Below are positions 1 through 7,563 of a DNA stretch of 64,000 bases, piece by piece. The notes under the pieces were generated by a model. The model was not told the DNA's origin. It worked only from the letters and a program-made list of their open reading frames with translations, and ran no database searches. The translations under genes were made by a program, and so were the position numbers. Each line of letters begins with the position of its first letter. Position 1 is the first letter of the stretch. The DNA is from Halioxenophilus aromaticivorans (GTDB lineage Bacteria; Pseudomonadota; Gammaproteobacteria; Pseudomonadales; Cellvibrionaceae): contig NZ_AP031496.1 of assembly GCF_042850945.1 (NCBI RefSeq), positions 806,001 to 870,000 of the forward strand, read 5' to 3'.

Positions 1-1
1 C

Positions 2-61
2 TACCAAGCCGTGGCGGATTCTTTGGGTTACGACTACGTCGATCCCAGCACGCTATTTTAA
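2..61 (+). CDS. C-terminal end of a truncated upstream gene
   Basis: The window opens inside a reading frame whose last 19 residues end in DYVDPSTLF followed by TAA. It is followed at once by a strong terminator-like hairpin, which supports a real gene end. Too little is visible to assign a family or function. Confidence 0.45.
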   Translation, partial: YQAVADSLGYDYVDPSTLF

Positions 62-112
62 CTGATGACTGATTGCCGCTGATCGTCATTAAACGCTTTG
101 TCTTCAACTTTG

Positions 113-147
113 GCCCTTGAATTTTTATAATTTCAGGGGCTTTTTTT
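113..147 (+). terminator. Rho-independent terminator after the first, truncated gene
   Basis: A 9-bp stem (113-121 pairing with 132-140, one G-U pair) encloses a 10-base AT-rich loop and is followed directly by seven T at 141-147. This is a textbook intrinsic terminator and insulates the sigma-factor operon from the upstream gene. Confidence 0.85.
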
Positions 148-207
148 ATTTTGCCCAAGGATTTGCCAAGCCTCTTCGTCTAACAATAACTATCGAAACG
201 AAACCAG

Positions 208-221
208 GGTGTGCGCACACC
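208..221. promoter_or_regulatory. 14-bp perfect palindrome just before the sigma-factor ATG
   Basis: GGTGTGCGCACACC is a perfect palindrome ending one base before the ATG at 223. It could be an operator for autoregulation, or form an RNA stem over the start region. It also covers the alternative GTG start at 211, which argues that translation begins at 223. Function is inferred from position only. Confidence 0.4.
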
Positions 222-222
222 A

Positions 223-786
223 ATGCAATCCGATCAACCGCCGCCAAGGCGGCAGCTACCGGCATTAGATGCACAGATAAAAGCGGCTCAGCAGGGCAGT
301 GCCACGGCCTTTGAGGCGGTGTTTGATGCATGCTACGACGTACTGTATCGCTATGCGTTTCAGTGGGCGGGTAACGCCGCCGATGCCGAAGATATCGCCC
401 AGCTGGCGGCCATAAAACTGGCCAAAACCCTCAAGCAATTTAAGTTCGAGTCGCAATTTACCACCTGGCTTTACCGCCTAGTGGTAACCACCGCCATCGA
501 TTGGGCCCGCGCTAATCGACGGCATCAGGGCCAAGAGCCCGCTGCTAATTCCCCGGAGGAATCGGTAACCCATGGGGGCTTTAGTGCGGTGTATTTACAA
601 CAGCTAATTAACCAGGTGGCGCAGATGGGGGAGGGCTTTAAGGAAGCCGTTATTTTGGTGCTTGGCGAGGGCTTCTCCCACAAAGAGGCCGCCCAGGTAC
701 TCAAAGTAAAAGAATCCACCGTCTCTTGGCGCATACACGAAGTGCGCAAACAACTAAATCAACACTCAGGAGGTTGCCATGACTGA
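223..786 (+). CDS. ECF-type sigma-70 family RNA polymerase sigma factor
   Basis: About 187 residues, the usual size of an ECF sigma factor. Sigma region 2 lies roughly in residues 25-100, with the AEDIAQ stretch and a TTWLYRLVVTTAIDWAR helix. Region 4, a helix-turn-helix with SHKEAAQVLKVKESTVSWRI, is at about 145-180. It would direct RNA polymerase to a small regulon. The frame is open from a GTG at 211, but that codon lies inside a perfect palindrome, so the ATG at 223 was chosen. Its last 8 bases overlap the start of the VWA-domain gene, implying translational coupling. No classic zinc anti-sigma gene follows; the VWA protein takes that position. Family call is firm; target promoters are unknown. 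Confidence 0.88.
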   Translation: MQSDQPPPRRQLPALDAQIKAAQQGSATAFEAVFDACYDVLYRYAFQWAGNAADAEDIAQLAAIKLAKTLKQFKFESQFTTWLYRLVVTTAIDWARANRRHQGQEPAANSPEESVTHGGFSAVYLQQLINQVAQMGEGFKEAVILVLGEGFSHKEAAQVLKVKESTVSWRIHEVRKQLNQHSGGCHD

Positions 787-2851
787 CCCCAAGCAACCCT
801 CAAACCATTCCCCAATGGATGACCTTACCCAGCAGATGGCGCACACCCCGCCACCGAGCAGCGCCGCCAAAGCCGCCGCCCGGCAGGCCGCTTTAAAAGC
901 CTTTGCCGAGCAATCCGCCAATCACCACCAAGGATTTTGGGCGCGGTTGCGTCTTACCCTCAACAATCGTTCGCAAGAGGGTAACGCAATGCAGAAAAAA
1001 TGGATCTACAGTGGTGCTTTAGCCAGCCTATGCGTGGTGGGCATGACGGCTGTGCTAGTAAAAACCACCCAGCCAGAATTAATGGTACCGGTGCAATCCG
1101 GCGTTGAACCCAACGCGCAGGCCACCACAGAAGCCCTGGCTGAAGCGAAGGCAGAAGTAAAGCAAGACGCGAGCTTAGCCGCTGAGTTAGAGGCCCCGTC
1201 GGAGGTGCAGATGGAGCCGGAAGTAGCCATGGATATGGCAGCACCGCAAGCCATTGCCGCTGAGCCATCAAAAGCGCTGCCGGCAAAACGGTTAGGAACC
1301 AAAGAGCTGCGCCAAACTGCAAAATCCAAAGCCGCCGAATTTGCACCCAGCCTAATGGTGCGGCCAGCGCCACAAAACATCCTTGGCGATGCCACAACGT
1401 CTGGCCCAGTTATCCAAGGCGAGGATGAATTTACCGAGTTTAAAACCAACCCGGTAACCAAAGTAATGGATCAGCCGGTATCGACCTTCTCCATTGATGT
1501 GGATACCGCCTCCTACAGTTTTGTGCGCCGGCAATTAAACCGTGGCCTGATGCCGCAAAAAGATGCCGTTCGGCTAGAAGAAATGGTCAATTACTTTGAT
1601 TACCAATACCCGCTACCAGCCAATAAAAATGAGCCATTTAGCACGTACGTAAACGTGGTGGAATCGCCGTGGAAGCCGGGCAACAAGCTGGTGCATATCG
1701 GTATTAAAGGTTACCAGATCGAGCGCAATGCACTGCCCAAATCCAACCTCGTATTTTTATTGGATGTTTCTGGCTCCATGGGCCAGGCAGACAAACTGCC
1801 CTTGGTAAAACAATCCATGGAGCTACTGTTGTCGCAGCTCAACCCAACCGATACAGTAGCCATCGCCGTATACGCCGGCGCAGCGGGTACCGTGTTGCCA
1901 CCCACGCCGGTGCAAGACAAACAAACCATTATGCAGGCCCTAAACAACCTGCAAGCGGGCGGCTCCACCGCCGGGGGCGAAGGTATACAGCTGGCGTACC
2001 AACTGGCAGAAGCTAACTACGATAAAAACGCAGTAAACCGAGTGATACTGGCAACCGATGGCGACTTTAATGTGGGCATCGCCAACCAGCAGGAGCTAAA
2101 AGGGTTTATCGAACGCAAACGCGACAGCGGTATTTATCTATCGGTGCTGGGTTTTGGCCAGGGGAATTACCACGATAATTTAATGCAGAGCTTGGCGCAA
2201 AACGGCAACGGTGTAGCTGCCTATATCGATACTCTAAGCGAGGCGCAAAAGGTACTGGTACACCAAGCTACCGCCACACTGTTTACCATCGCCAAAGACG
2301 TAAAAATTCAAGTGGAGTTTAACCCCGCCACCGTGGCGGAATACCGCCTGCTTGGTTTCGAAACCCGCATGCTGGAGAAACAAGACTTCAATAACGACAA
2401 AGTCGACGCCGGCGATATTGGCGCAGGCCACACCGTAACCGCTATTTATGAAATTACCCCAGTGGCAAGTGAAAACAAGCTGATAGATAACCCGAGATAC
2501 GCTAGCAATAAGCCAGAGCAGGGCGACACTGTCGATAACGAAAATGCCAACGAATACGGCTTTGTAAAACTGCGCTACAAATTGCCCGATGAGGACAACT
2601 CAAAATTAATCAGCCTGCCAATCCTTATCGACCAACCGCAAACGGATAATAAGTTGCAGCAAGAGGTCAACTTCAGCGTGGCAGTGGCGGGCTTCGCCCA
2701 ACTATTAAAAGGCGGCACCTACACCGGCAACTGGCAATACGACGATGTTATTAGCCTGGCGCAAGCCAATAAAGGCGAAGACGAATACGGCTACCGCACG
2801 GAGTTTATTCAACTGGTGCGCAAGGCAAAAATGGCTAAGGCGTTGCCTTAG
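779..2851 (+). CDS. Membrane-anchored von Willebrand factor A protein, YfbK type
   Basis: 690 residues. An N-terminal cytoplasmic part of about 70 residues (Pro/Ala/Gln-rich) is followed by one membrane helix at about 74-94 and an Ala/Glu-rich linker. Then come the YfbK-type domain preceding VWA (around 225-320), a VWA domain with an intact MIDAS start DVSGSMG near residue 329, and a C-terminal domain like DUF3520 (about 490-690). Such proteins display a metal-dependent binding domain outside the membrane. The gene overlaps the sigma-factor stop by 8 bases, the place normally held by an anti-sigma factor, so the short cytoplasmic tail may bind the sigma factor; that is inference. An internal ATG at 989 would remove the cytoplasmic segment and is a weaker alternative start. 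Confidence 0.88.
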   Translation: MTDPKQPSNHSPMDDLTQQMAHTPPPSSAAKAAARQAALKAFAEQSANHHQGFWARLRLTLNNRSQEGNAMQKKWIYSGALASLCVVGMTAVLVKTTQPELMVPVQSGVEPNAQATTEALAEAKAEVKQDASLAAELEAPSEVQMEPEVAMDMAAPQAIAAEPSKALPAKRLGTKELRQTAKSKAAEFAPSLMVRPAPQNILGDATTSGPVIQGEDEFTEFKTNPVTKVMDQPVSTFSIDVDTASYSFVRRQLNRGLMPQKDAVRLEEMVNYFDYQYPLPANKNEPFSTYVNVVESPWKPGNKLVHIGIKGYQIERNALPKSNLVFLLDVSGSMGQADKLPLVKQSMELLLSQLNPTDTVAIAVYAGAAGTVLPPTPVQDKQTIMQALNNLQAGGSTAGGEGIQLAYQLAEANYDKNAVNRVILATDGDFNVGIANQQELKGFIERKRDSGIYLSVLGFGQGNYHDNLMQSLAQNGNGVAAYIDTLSEAQKVLVHQATATLFTIAKDVKIQVEFNPATVAEYRLLGFETRMLEKQDFNNDKVDAGDIGAGHTVTAIYEITPVASENKLIDNPRYASNKPEQGDTVDNENANEYGFVKLRYKLPDEDNSKLISLPILIDQPQTDNKLQQEVNFSVAVAGFAQLLKGGTYTGNWQYDDVISLAQANKGEDEYGYRTEFIQLVRKAKMAKALP

Positions 2852-2936
2852 TGATATCAAAGGCAATACTAAAAGCGATGCTAAAAAGTAATGGAAAAGT
2901 AATGCCAAAAGTAACGGCTTAGCCACACTTAACAGG

Positions 2937-2957
2937 TGGCCGGGCCAAGCCCGGCCA
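2937..2957. terminator. Strong GC hairpin between convergent genes
   Basis: A perfect 9-bp GC-rich stem (2937-2945 with 2949-2957) closes a CAA loop in the gap between the convergent VWA and DUF1501 genes. There is no T-tract on either side, so it may act with Rho or simply stabilise 3' ends. Confidence 0.45.
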
Positions 2958-2990
2958 TGGGCTGAACTTGGCAATCCAGGCCACAACGAA

Positions 2991-3060
2991 TGCAGAGGCA
3001 AGCAGAGGCAAGCAGAGGCAAGTAGAGGCAAGTAGAGGCAAGTAGAGGCAAGCAAAAGCA
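2991..3060. repeat. Seven tandem copies of a 10-bp unit
   Basis: Consecutive decamers of the form AGYAGAGGCA run from 2991 to 3060: one variant, two AGCAGAGGCA, three AGTAGAGGCA, then AGCAAAAGCA. They lie in the non-coding gap between convergent genes. Copy number is likely variable between strains; no coding or regulatory role is apparent. Confidence 0.9.
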
Positions 3061-3117
3061 GGTTCGGCAGGCTAACAGGTCAAAAAGATAGGTAAAAAGG
3101 CTAAGTGGCCAAAAAGC

Positions 3118-4293
3118 CTAGGTAACAATATCTTCAACACCTACAGCCATATCCACCCCAGGGAAGATTCTAGCCACCTGGCTATCGCTAATGCCAAATT
3201 GCCCGCGCGACACGCCGGCTACATAGCGCCGCACATCCACCGTGGGTAGCAAATCCCTATTTTGATAAAGCTGGCCTTCACCCAGCCCCGGCCATTTGCC
3301 ATACACTTTGCCACCGCGTACGCCGCCGCCCGCCATAATCATCAAGCCGCCTGTGCCGTGGTCTGTGCCGCCGGTGCCGTTCTCGCGGGCGGTTCTGCCA
3401 AACTCGGTAATGGCTAAAATCGTGGTGTCATCCCAGGTTTTACCAAGGGTTTTGCGCATGTGTAGCAGGCTTTCGGTCAGCTCCTTCATTGGGCGCACCA
3501 GCGTATTTTGCTGGTTTTTGTGGGTATCCCAGCCGTTGATGGTAAACGAGGCCACTCGGGTATCGCCCAGCAACTGCTGTGCTAGGTAATCAGCCACCTG
3601 CAAGTAACCTGGCAGGGGCGCTTCTCCTTTGCCGGCTTTGCTGCGCAGGGCTTTGGTTTCCTCCAAAAGCTCAAAGGCCTGGGCGGCGGTGGGGTGCAGA
3701 AGTGGATCATCCTCGTACATTTGCGCCATCAGCCGTTGGCCCTGGCTGCTTAAATTAACGTTGGTTTTAGGAAACCAGCGGGTAATAGGGGCTTGGCCAG
3801 TGAGTATGATTTCGCCCTCCCGGGCAACAGAAAACCCAGTGCGAGGGCCATGGCTGGGAATGCTCGCTAAAAAACGGTTAAGCCAGCCAGATTGCTTATC
3901 CACTCCGGTGGGAATACTACTTAACCCACACTCTAAAAAATCCTGCCCCTCAAAATGGCTACGTTTATCGCGGTAGGGCGTGGCAACGGCATGCACAAAT
4001 GCCAGGGATTCCTCCCGCCACAGGGGCATCAAGTTGCTGGCTAGGGGGTGTAGCTGGTAAAAATCGGTCAACGCTGGGCCAGGTTTATTGCCCAAGTTCG
4101 GCCGTAATGTTGAGAGGTGAGGGTCGCCCACCGGCCGAACCACATCCAGCCCATCCATAGCCCCGCGCAGAACAATCACCACCAGCCGGCTATCCGTGGC
4201 GGCATTGGCCAGTAAAACCGGGTTCATCAACAACCCGCAGGATGCTATGGCCAGTTTAAGGGAGGTGCGGCGCGTAATATCGGTGTTAGCCAT
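3118..4293 (-). CDS. DUF1501 domain protein with Tat-like signal
   Basis: 391 residues. The N-terminus has a twin-arginine-type stretch (TRRTSLKLA) followed by a hydrophobic segment ending ANAA, so Tat export is likely. The body matches the DUF1501 family (sulfatase/alkaline-phosphatase-like fold): LRGAMDGLDVVRP near the start, and near residues 285-320 the EFGRTARENGTGGTDHGTGG stretch. Its start is 7 bases from the end of the DUF1800 gene, and the DUF1800-DUF1501 pair is a recurrent bacterial arrangement. The biochemical role of the pair is not established. Confidence 0.9.
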   Translation of the reverse strand: MANTDITRRTSLKLAIASCGLLMNPVLLANAATDSRLVVIVLRGAMDGLDVVRPVGDPHLSTLRPNLGNKPGPALTDFYQLHPLASNLMPLWREESLAFVHAVATPYRDKRSHFEGQDFLECGLSSIPTGVDKQSGWLNRFLASIPSHGPRTGFSVAREGEIILTGQAPITRWFPKTNVNLSSQGQRLMAQMYEDDPLLHPTAAQAFELLEETKALRSKAGKGEAPLPGYLQVADYLAQQLLGDTRVASFTINGWDTHKNQQNTLVRPMKELTESLLHMRKTLGKTWDDTTILAITEFGRTARENGTGGTDHGTGGLMIMAGGGVRGGKVYGKWPGLGEGQLYQNRDLLPTVDVRRYVAGVSRGQFGISDSQVARIFPGVDMAVGVEDIVT

Positions 4294-4300
4294 GGTTACC

Positions 4301-5677
4301 TCAATGCCGTTGAAAAGCCGGGGACATTAACAAAAGCGCAATGGCCTCTTTTTTGGTTTCGGCGGCTTTCACCGCCCAGCGAACCCCATCATCAGCCAAT
4401 GGCCCTAGGGCATTGGCGAGTACCTCGCTGGGTTCTAAAGGGTTTACAAACTGCCGGGTTTGCACGCGCAAAGCCCAGCGCAAACGCTCAGATACCGTAT
4501 TTGGCGAAACCCATTCCGGGTTGGTTTTGGGCCACCCGTTAGGCCCACTGGGCTGGCCCCAACGTTGGCCCATTCTGGCCATAGCGTTAAGCATTTCGCG
4601 ATTAAAGGCCTTACCATTTTGCTTGGCGCTAGCCACTAAGGCCTCTGGTTTAACATCCAGGGCGCGTAGCGCGCTCACCATATACTCAATGGGCCGCTTA
4701 ACCTTAAACAGGGTAGAAGACATAGAAAGCGGATAATTCAACAAAACCTCGTAAAGTGCCAATAGGCTGCCGTTGTTGGCTAAGTAAGCCTTGGTCATTT
4801 TGCGCACTAGGTTTTTGGGTGGGTCATCCATCAAAAAGTGCTGGGCCATCTTAAAAGCCAGGTGCTCTGCGGTGGCCTTGCGGGTTGCAAGCTCCGCCAA
4901 AAAAGAGCGAATATCGGCCTCGCGGTTGGCATCGCCAGTGGTTTCAAACCCCATAAACGCCAGTGGTCCGGGCTCTTGTAGGCGAGGGTTGAACACGGTT
5001 TCTTGGCTTGGGCTAAGCGTTGTACCTGCCAGCAATTTGGCAAAAGTTCTTACATCCTGCTGGCTGTAGCCTGCTTGCACGCCAAGCGTATGGAGCTCCA
5101 AAATCTCACGAGCCAAGTTCTCGTTTAGGCCGCGTTTATTGTTTCTTTTTGCCGCTTGTGAATTAGGTCCTGTGGACTGTCCCTGATCTAAATATAGGAT
5201 CATCACCGGATGCAGGATCGCTGCTTGTAACATCTGAGTGAAACTTGAGGCTATATTCGGCCGAATTGCTGTATCGATATATGCACTAGGTTTTAAGCCG
5301 TTACCAACCACTGAGAAGTGGTCTGCCCAAAACCAAGTCAGTCGTTCCTTGAAACCGCAATCGGATGCAACACCACGAGCGAGGTTGCAGCTGTAGTCTT
5401 CAATACGCATCTGCTGGGTAGAGTTGCGCATAGTATCTCTTCGGGCTTTCAGTTCTTCCTTTGTGATCTCTTTTTTCTGTCGGAGCGTTTTTAACTGTCG
5501 TATTTCACGTGAGTTCTTTTGCACGGCGGGCATCCCGTGGATAGGGAAGCTACTTTCTACTGTATCTGGGCCAGTGAGACTTTTAATCATGTCATCGGTG
5601 GAGTTCGAGGGGCGAGAGGCTACAGAAAGGCCTGTACCAAAACGAACTTCCGCGATTGTAGGGTCAAATTTGGGCAT
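4301..5677 (-). CDS. DUF1800 domain protein
   Basis: About 458 residues from the chosen ATG at 5677; the frame is open to a TTG at 5695. Motifs typical of DUF1800 are visible: RLTWFWADHFSV near residue 130, NENLAREILELHTLGV near 190, and a C-terminal part with NGWPKTNPEWVS. No export signal is seen from this start. It lies directly upstream of DUF1501, with which it normally pairs. A run of eight C (message sense) sits at 5707-5714, just before the start; a one-base change there would join a short upstream frame to this one, so the true N-terminus is uncertain. Confidence 0.87.
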   Translation of the reverse strand: MPKFDPTIAEVRFGTGLSVASRPSNSTDDMIKSLTGPDTVESSFPIHGMPAVQKNSREIRQLKTLRQKKEITKEELKARRDTMRNSTQQMRIEDYSCNLARGVASDCGFKERLTWFWADHFSVVGNGLKPSAYIDTAIRPNIASSFTQMLQAAILHPVMILYLDQGQSTGPNSQAAKRNNKRGLNENLAREILELHTLGVQAGYSQQDVRTFAKLLAGTTLSPSQETVFNPRLQEPGPLAFMGFETTGDANREADIRSFLAELATRKATAEHLAFKMAQHFLMDDPPKNLVRKMTKAYLANNGSLLALYEVLLNYPLSMSSTLFKVKRPIEYMVSALRALDVKPEALVASAKQNGKAFNREMLNAMARMGQRWGQPSGPNGWPKTNPEWVSPNTVSERLRWALRVQTRQFVNPLEPSEVLANALGPLADDGVRWAVKAAETKKEAIALLLMSPAFQRH

Positions 5678-5966
5678 ATTAGAGCTAAGGCTCAAAAAGT
5701 GGTAACGGGGGGGGCAGGTACAACACTGCGCAAGGGTTAGTCTATAAGCAAATACCTACAGTTCAAAATCTGTCGCAGATCGAATCGCATGGTTTTGTGA
5801 GTGCGGTTGCTGGCAGCGCCGCCCTCTGCTTGTTTCACTGTTTGTAACTAAAAGGAGCGGACTATGACGGAGGGCTCTGGCATTCACGGAAGCCGATGGT
5901 TGCCGGCTCGCCAAAGCTCGACTGGCATCCGGTGGTCTAATGGTGGGCATAAAGAGGGTGGTTGCC

Positions 5967-6401
5967 CTACAAATACTTCAACCAATCATCCGTATACTTA
6001 TCTATTGATCTGTAAACATGCTCAAACGCCTCGCGGCTCTTCCGATAAGGATCCGCTACGGTTGCGTTGTTATGCCATTTGCCCAGCAAAAAGGTTTTGC
6101 CGCTTACCTGAGGCGCCATGGAGCTTATGGTATTGGCCATCTCCTGGTCCATGGTCAAAATTAAATCGGCCTTCATCAGGTGGTCTGTGCGTATCTGCCG
6201 GGCTTCATGGGGGCTGGCGTCCACACCGTGCTCGCTCAGCAATAACCCTGCAGAGGCATCGATTGGCTTACCCACTAAAGCGCTCAGGCCAGAGGAGGAA
6301 ACAACCACATTGCTGCCACGCAGTTTATGTTTCATTAAGTATTCGGCGGTGGGGCTGCGGCAGATATTGCCGATACAAACAAATAGAATTGAGTTAAACA
6401 T
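5967..6401 (-). CDS. Low-molecular-weight protein tyrosine phosphatase, Wzb-like
   Basis: 144 residues, the normal family length. The active-site loop C9-x5-R15 (CIGNICRS) is at the N-terminus and the general-acid Asp is in the DPY motif at 117-119. In EPS systems this enzyme dephosphorylates the tyrosine-rich tail of the Wzc kinase, and a Wzc is encoded at 27.1 kb. Here the phosphatase is about 20 kb away, on the opposite strand, upstream of the DUF1800/DUF1501 genes. The substrate assignment to Wzc is inference; the enzyme call is firm. Confidence 0.93.
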   Translation of the reverse strand: MFNSILFVCIGNICRSPTAEYLMKHKLRGSNVVVSSSGLSALVGKPIDASAGLLLSEHGVDASPHEARQIRTDHLMKADLILTMDQEMANTISSMAPQVSGKTFLLGKWHNNATVADPYRKSREAFEHVYRSIDKYTDDWLKYL

Positions 6402-6804
6402 TTTCTCGGGTGTGGTCTACTGTAAAACGGCTGTTATTTGGGTGGTAGGCGGCATGCAAATGTCGCCATAGAGCATGCTAAAGGATAGCAAAACAACGCA
6501 TTATTGCGCAGCAAATAGTGTTGTTGGGCAAGACCTGGCTGCTATGCGGGCAATAAATGTTCGATCTTGCAGCCACAATAAGTGTAAAGATTTGTTCGTT
6601 GCAAGGTGGTGTCTAGGAAGAGGGGTTCGCCGAAAGTCTATACCTAGGCTCTTTGGGGCTGAACCCGCCCGATCATTACGTAAAAAAACAATCTAGCCGT
6701 TGCCATTTGTTGGCATAGTGCTAGCATTAAGGCCGTAGACTCTGTCAAACCATTTATTTGGTGCTTGTCCCTCTTACCAATCTCTATTTTAAAGGTCAAA
6801 AGCC
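6402..6804. other. Intergenic region between phosphatase and Thr-rich peptide
   Basis: About 400 bases separating divergent genes. A 73-codon frame (6475-6696) lacks any family resemblance or ribosome site and looks like chance. A promoter candidate for the small peptide lies at 6700-6727. Nothing else recognised. Confidence 0.5.
6700..6727 (+). promoter_or_regulatory. Candidate sigma-70 promoter for the Thr-rich peptide gene
   Basis: TTGCCA (6700-6705) and TAGCAT (6722-6727) are spaced by 16 bases, about 77 bases before the ATG at 6805. The match is moderate. Confidence 0.3.
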
Positions 6805-6981
6805 ATGAACACTGTTATCAAAGCTGTTGGTTCACTTATGTTGGTCGCTTTAGTCGGCCTTGCCCACGCGCAATCAGAAAAGGTTCCTACTACCATGGAG
6901 CCTGGTACGGTAGGCACTGAAAGTAGTACAAGCACAACCACCACAACTACCACTACGACCACCACCGGTGGCCCTCAGTAA
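6805..6981 (+). CDS. Small secreted threonine-rich peptide (58 aa)
   Basis: Not a known family to me. The 58-residue product starts MNTVIKAVGSLMLVALVGLAHA, a clean Sec signal peptide with an AHA cleavage site, leaving a mature peptide of about 36 residues. It contains an uninterrupted run of 11 Thr (residues 44-54, using mixed ACN codons) and ends GGPQ. The mixed codons show that the run is kept at protein level rather than being a DNA microsatellite. A perfect terminator hairpin follows 27 bases after the stop, so it forms its own transcription unit. Poly-Thr tracts are plausible O-glycosylation or matrix-contact sites; that is speculation. Confidence 0.68.
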   Translation: MNTVIKAVGSLMLVALVGLAHAQSEKVPTTMEPGTVGTESSTSTTTTTTTTTTTGGPQ

Positions 6982-7008
6982 AGCAAGCCGCCCGCCCTGA
7001 GCCAAGTA

Positions 7009-7040
7009 AAATGCGCCGAACTAACCCCGGCGCATTTGCT
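7009..7040 (+). terminator. Terminator hairpin after the Thr-rich peptide
   Basis: A perfect 10-bp stem (7009-7018 with 7028-7037) and 9-base loop, followed by a short T-containing tail. Its placement just after the small gene supports that gene being real. Confidence 0.75.
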
Positions 7041-7563
7041 TTGCTGTCCTCCGTTCTAAACCTCTAATTTGATTACCCTTTACGCCGCCGGCATGTGCTG
7101 TAACACGTAGCACTGGCGCCCCATGCGTTGGCTTGTTCTTTACGAGTTGCCAGGCGTGCCAATTCCGCATTGACTCGGTCTAACGGTGTAAATAAGTATC
7201 GGTTAGGTTGGCTTTGAAAAGAAAGCTGTATATTATCCACGTAAGTCTATTAGGTGGTTTTAGGTTTGGTCTGCCGCTACTGAAAGCTAATAAGGCAAGC
7301 CTTTAGAATGCAGCTTGAAGCTGCTGAAACATTTATCCCGTGAAGCAATGTGGGTCTTAAAACCCTAGTATTGTTAGCTCCTTCACTCAAAGGCGAGGTG
7401 TACAAGTTATGTACACAGCCCAGGGCTTGGTTTTTACAAGGAATTTTTGTGCGCCAGCAATGCTGGTGAACAAGTCAGATAACTCTGGCACAAGTAGGCA
7501 AGATGCTTAACTGGCTCAATCCATCATAAAAATTACATTGATTGCCTGCATATTGGTATACGC
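7041..7563. other. Intergenic leader region before the EPS operon
   Basis: About 520 bases without a credible gene, presumably holding the promoter of the first EPS operon. It includes a 15-base interrupted palindrome at 7310-7324. No confident -35/-10 pair was found and no known riboswitch was recognised. Confidence 0.5.
7310..7324. promoter_or_regulatory. Interrupted palindrome, candidate operator upstream of EPS operon
   Basis: GCAGCTTGAAGCTGC has perfect 7-base arms around a single central base, about 240 bases upstream of the first EPS gene. It could be a dimeric regulator site; there is no other support. Confidence 0.3.

Noticed and set aside
5755..5800. tRNA-like TTCAAAATCTG and TCGAATC strings
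   Set aside because: No acceptor stem, D arm or complete T arm could be assembled around them.
5864..6397. 177-codon plus-strand frame with a strong ribosome site (AAAGGAGCGG before ATG) antisense to the phosphatase
   Set aside because: Most of it is the antisense of the well-conserved phosphatase gene, the composition is Trp/Arg/Ser/Pro-rich as in shadow frames, and no domain is recognisable. The good ribosome site is probably chance.
7480..7505. TGGCAC element resembling a sigma-54 -24 box
   Set aside because: The downstream GC is one base too close (9 instead of 10 between GG and GC) and the -12 element lacks TTGC.
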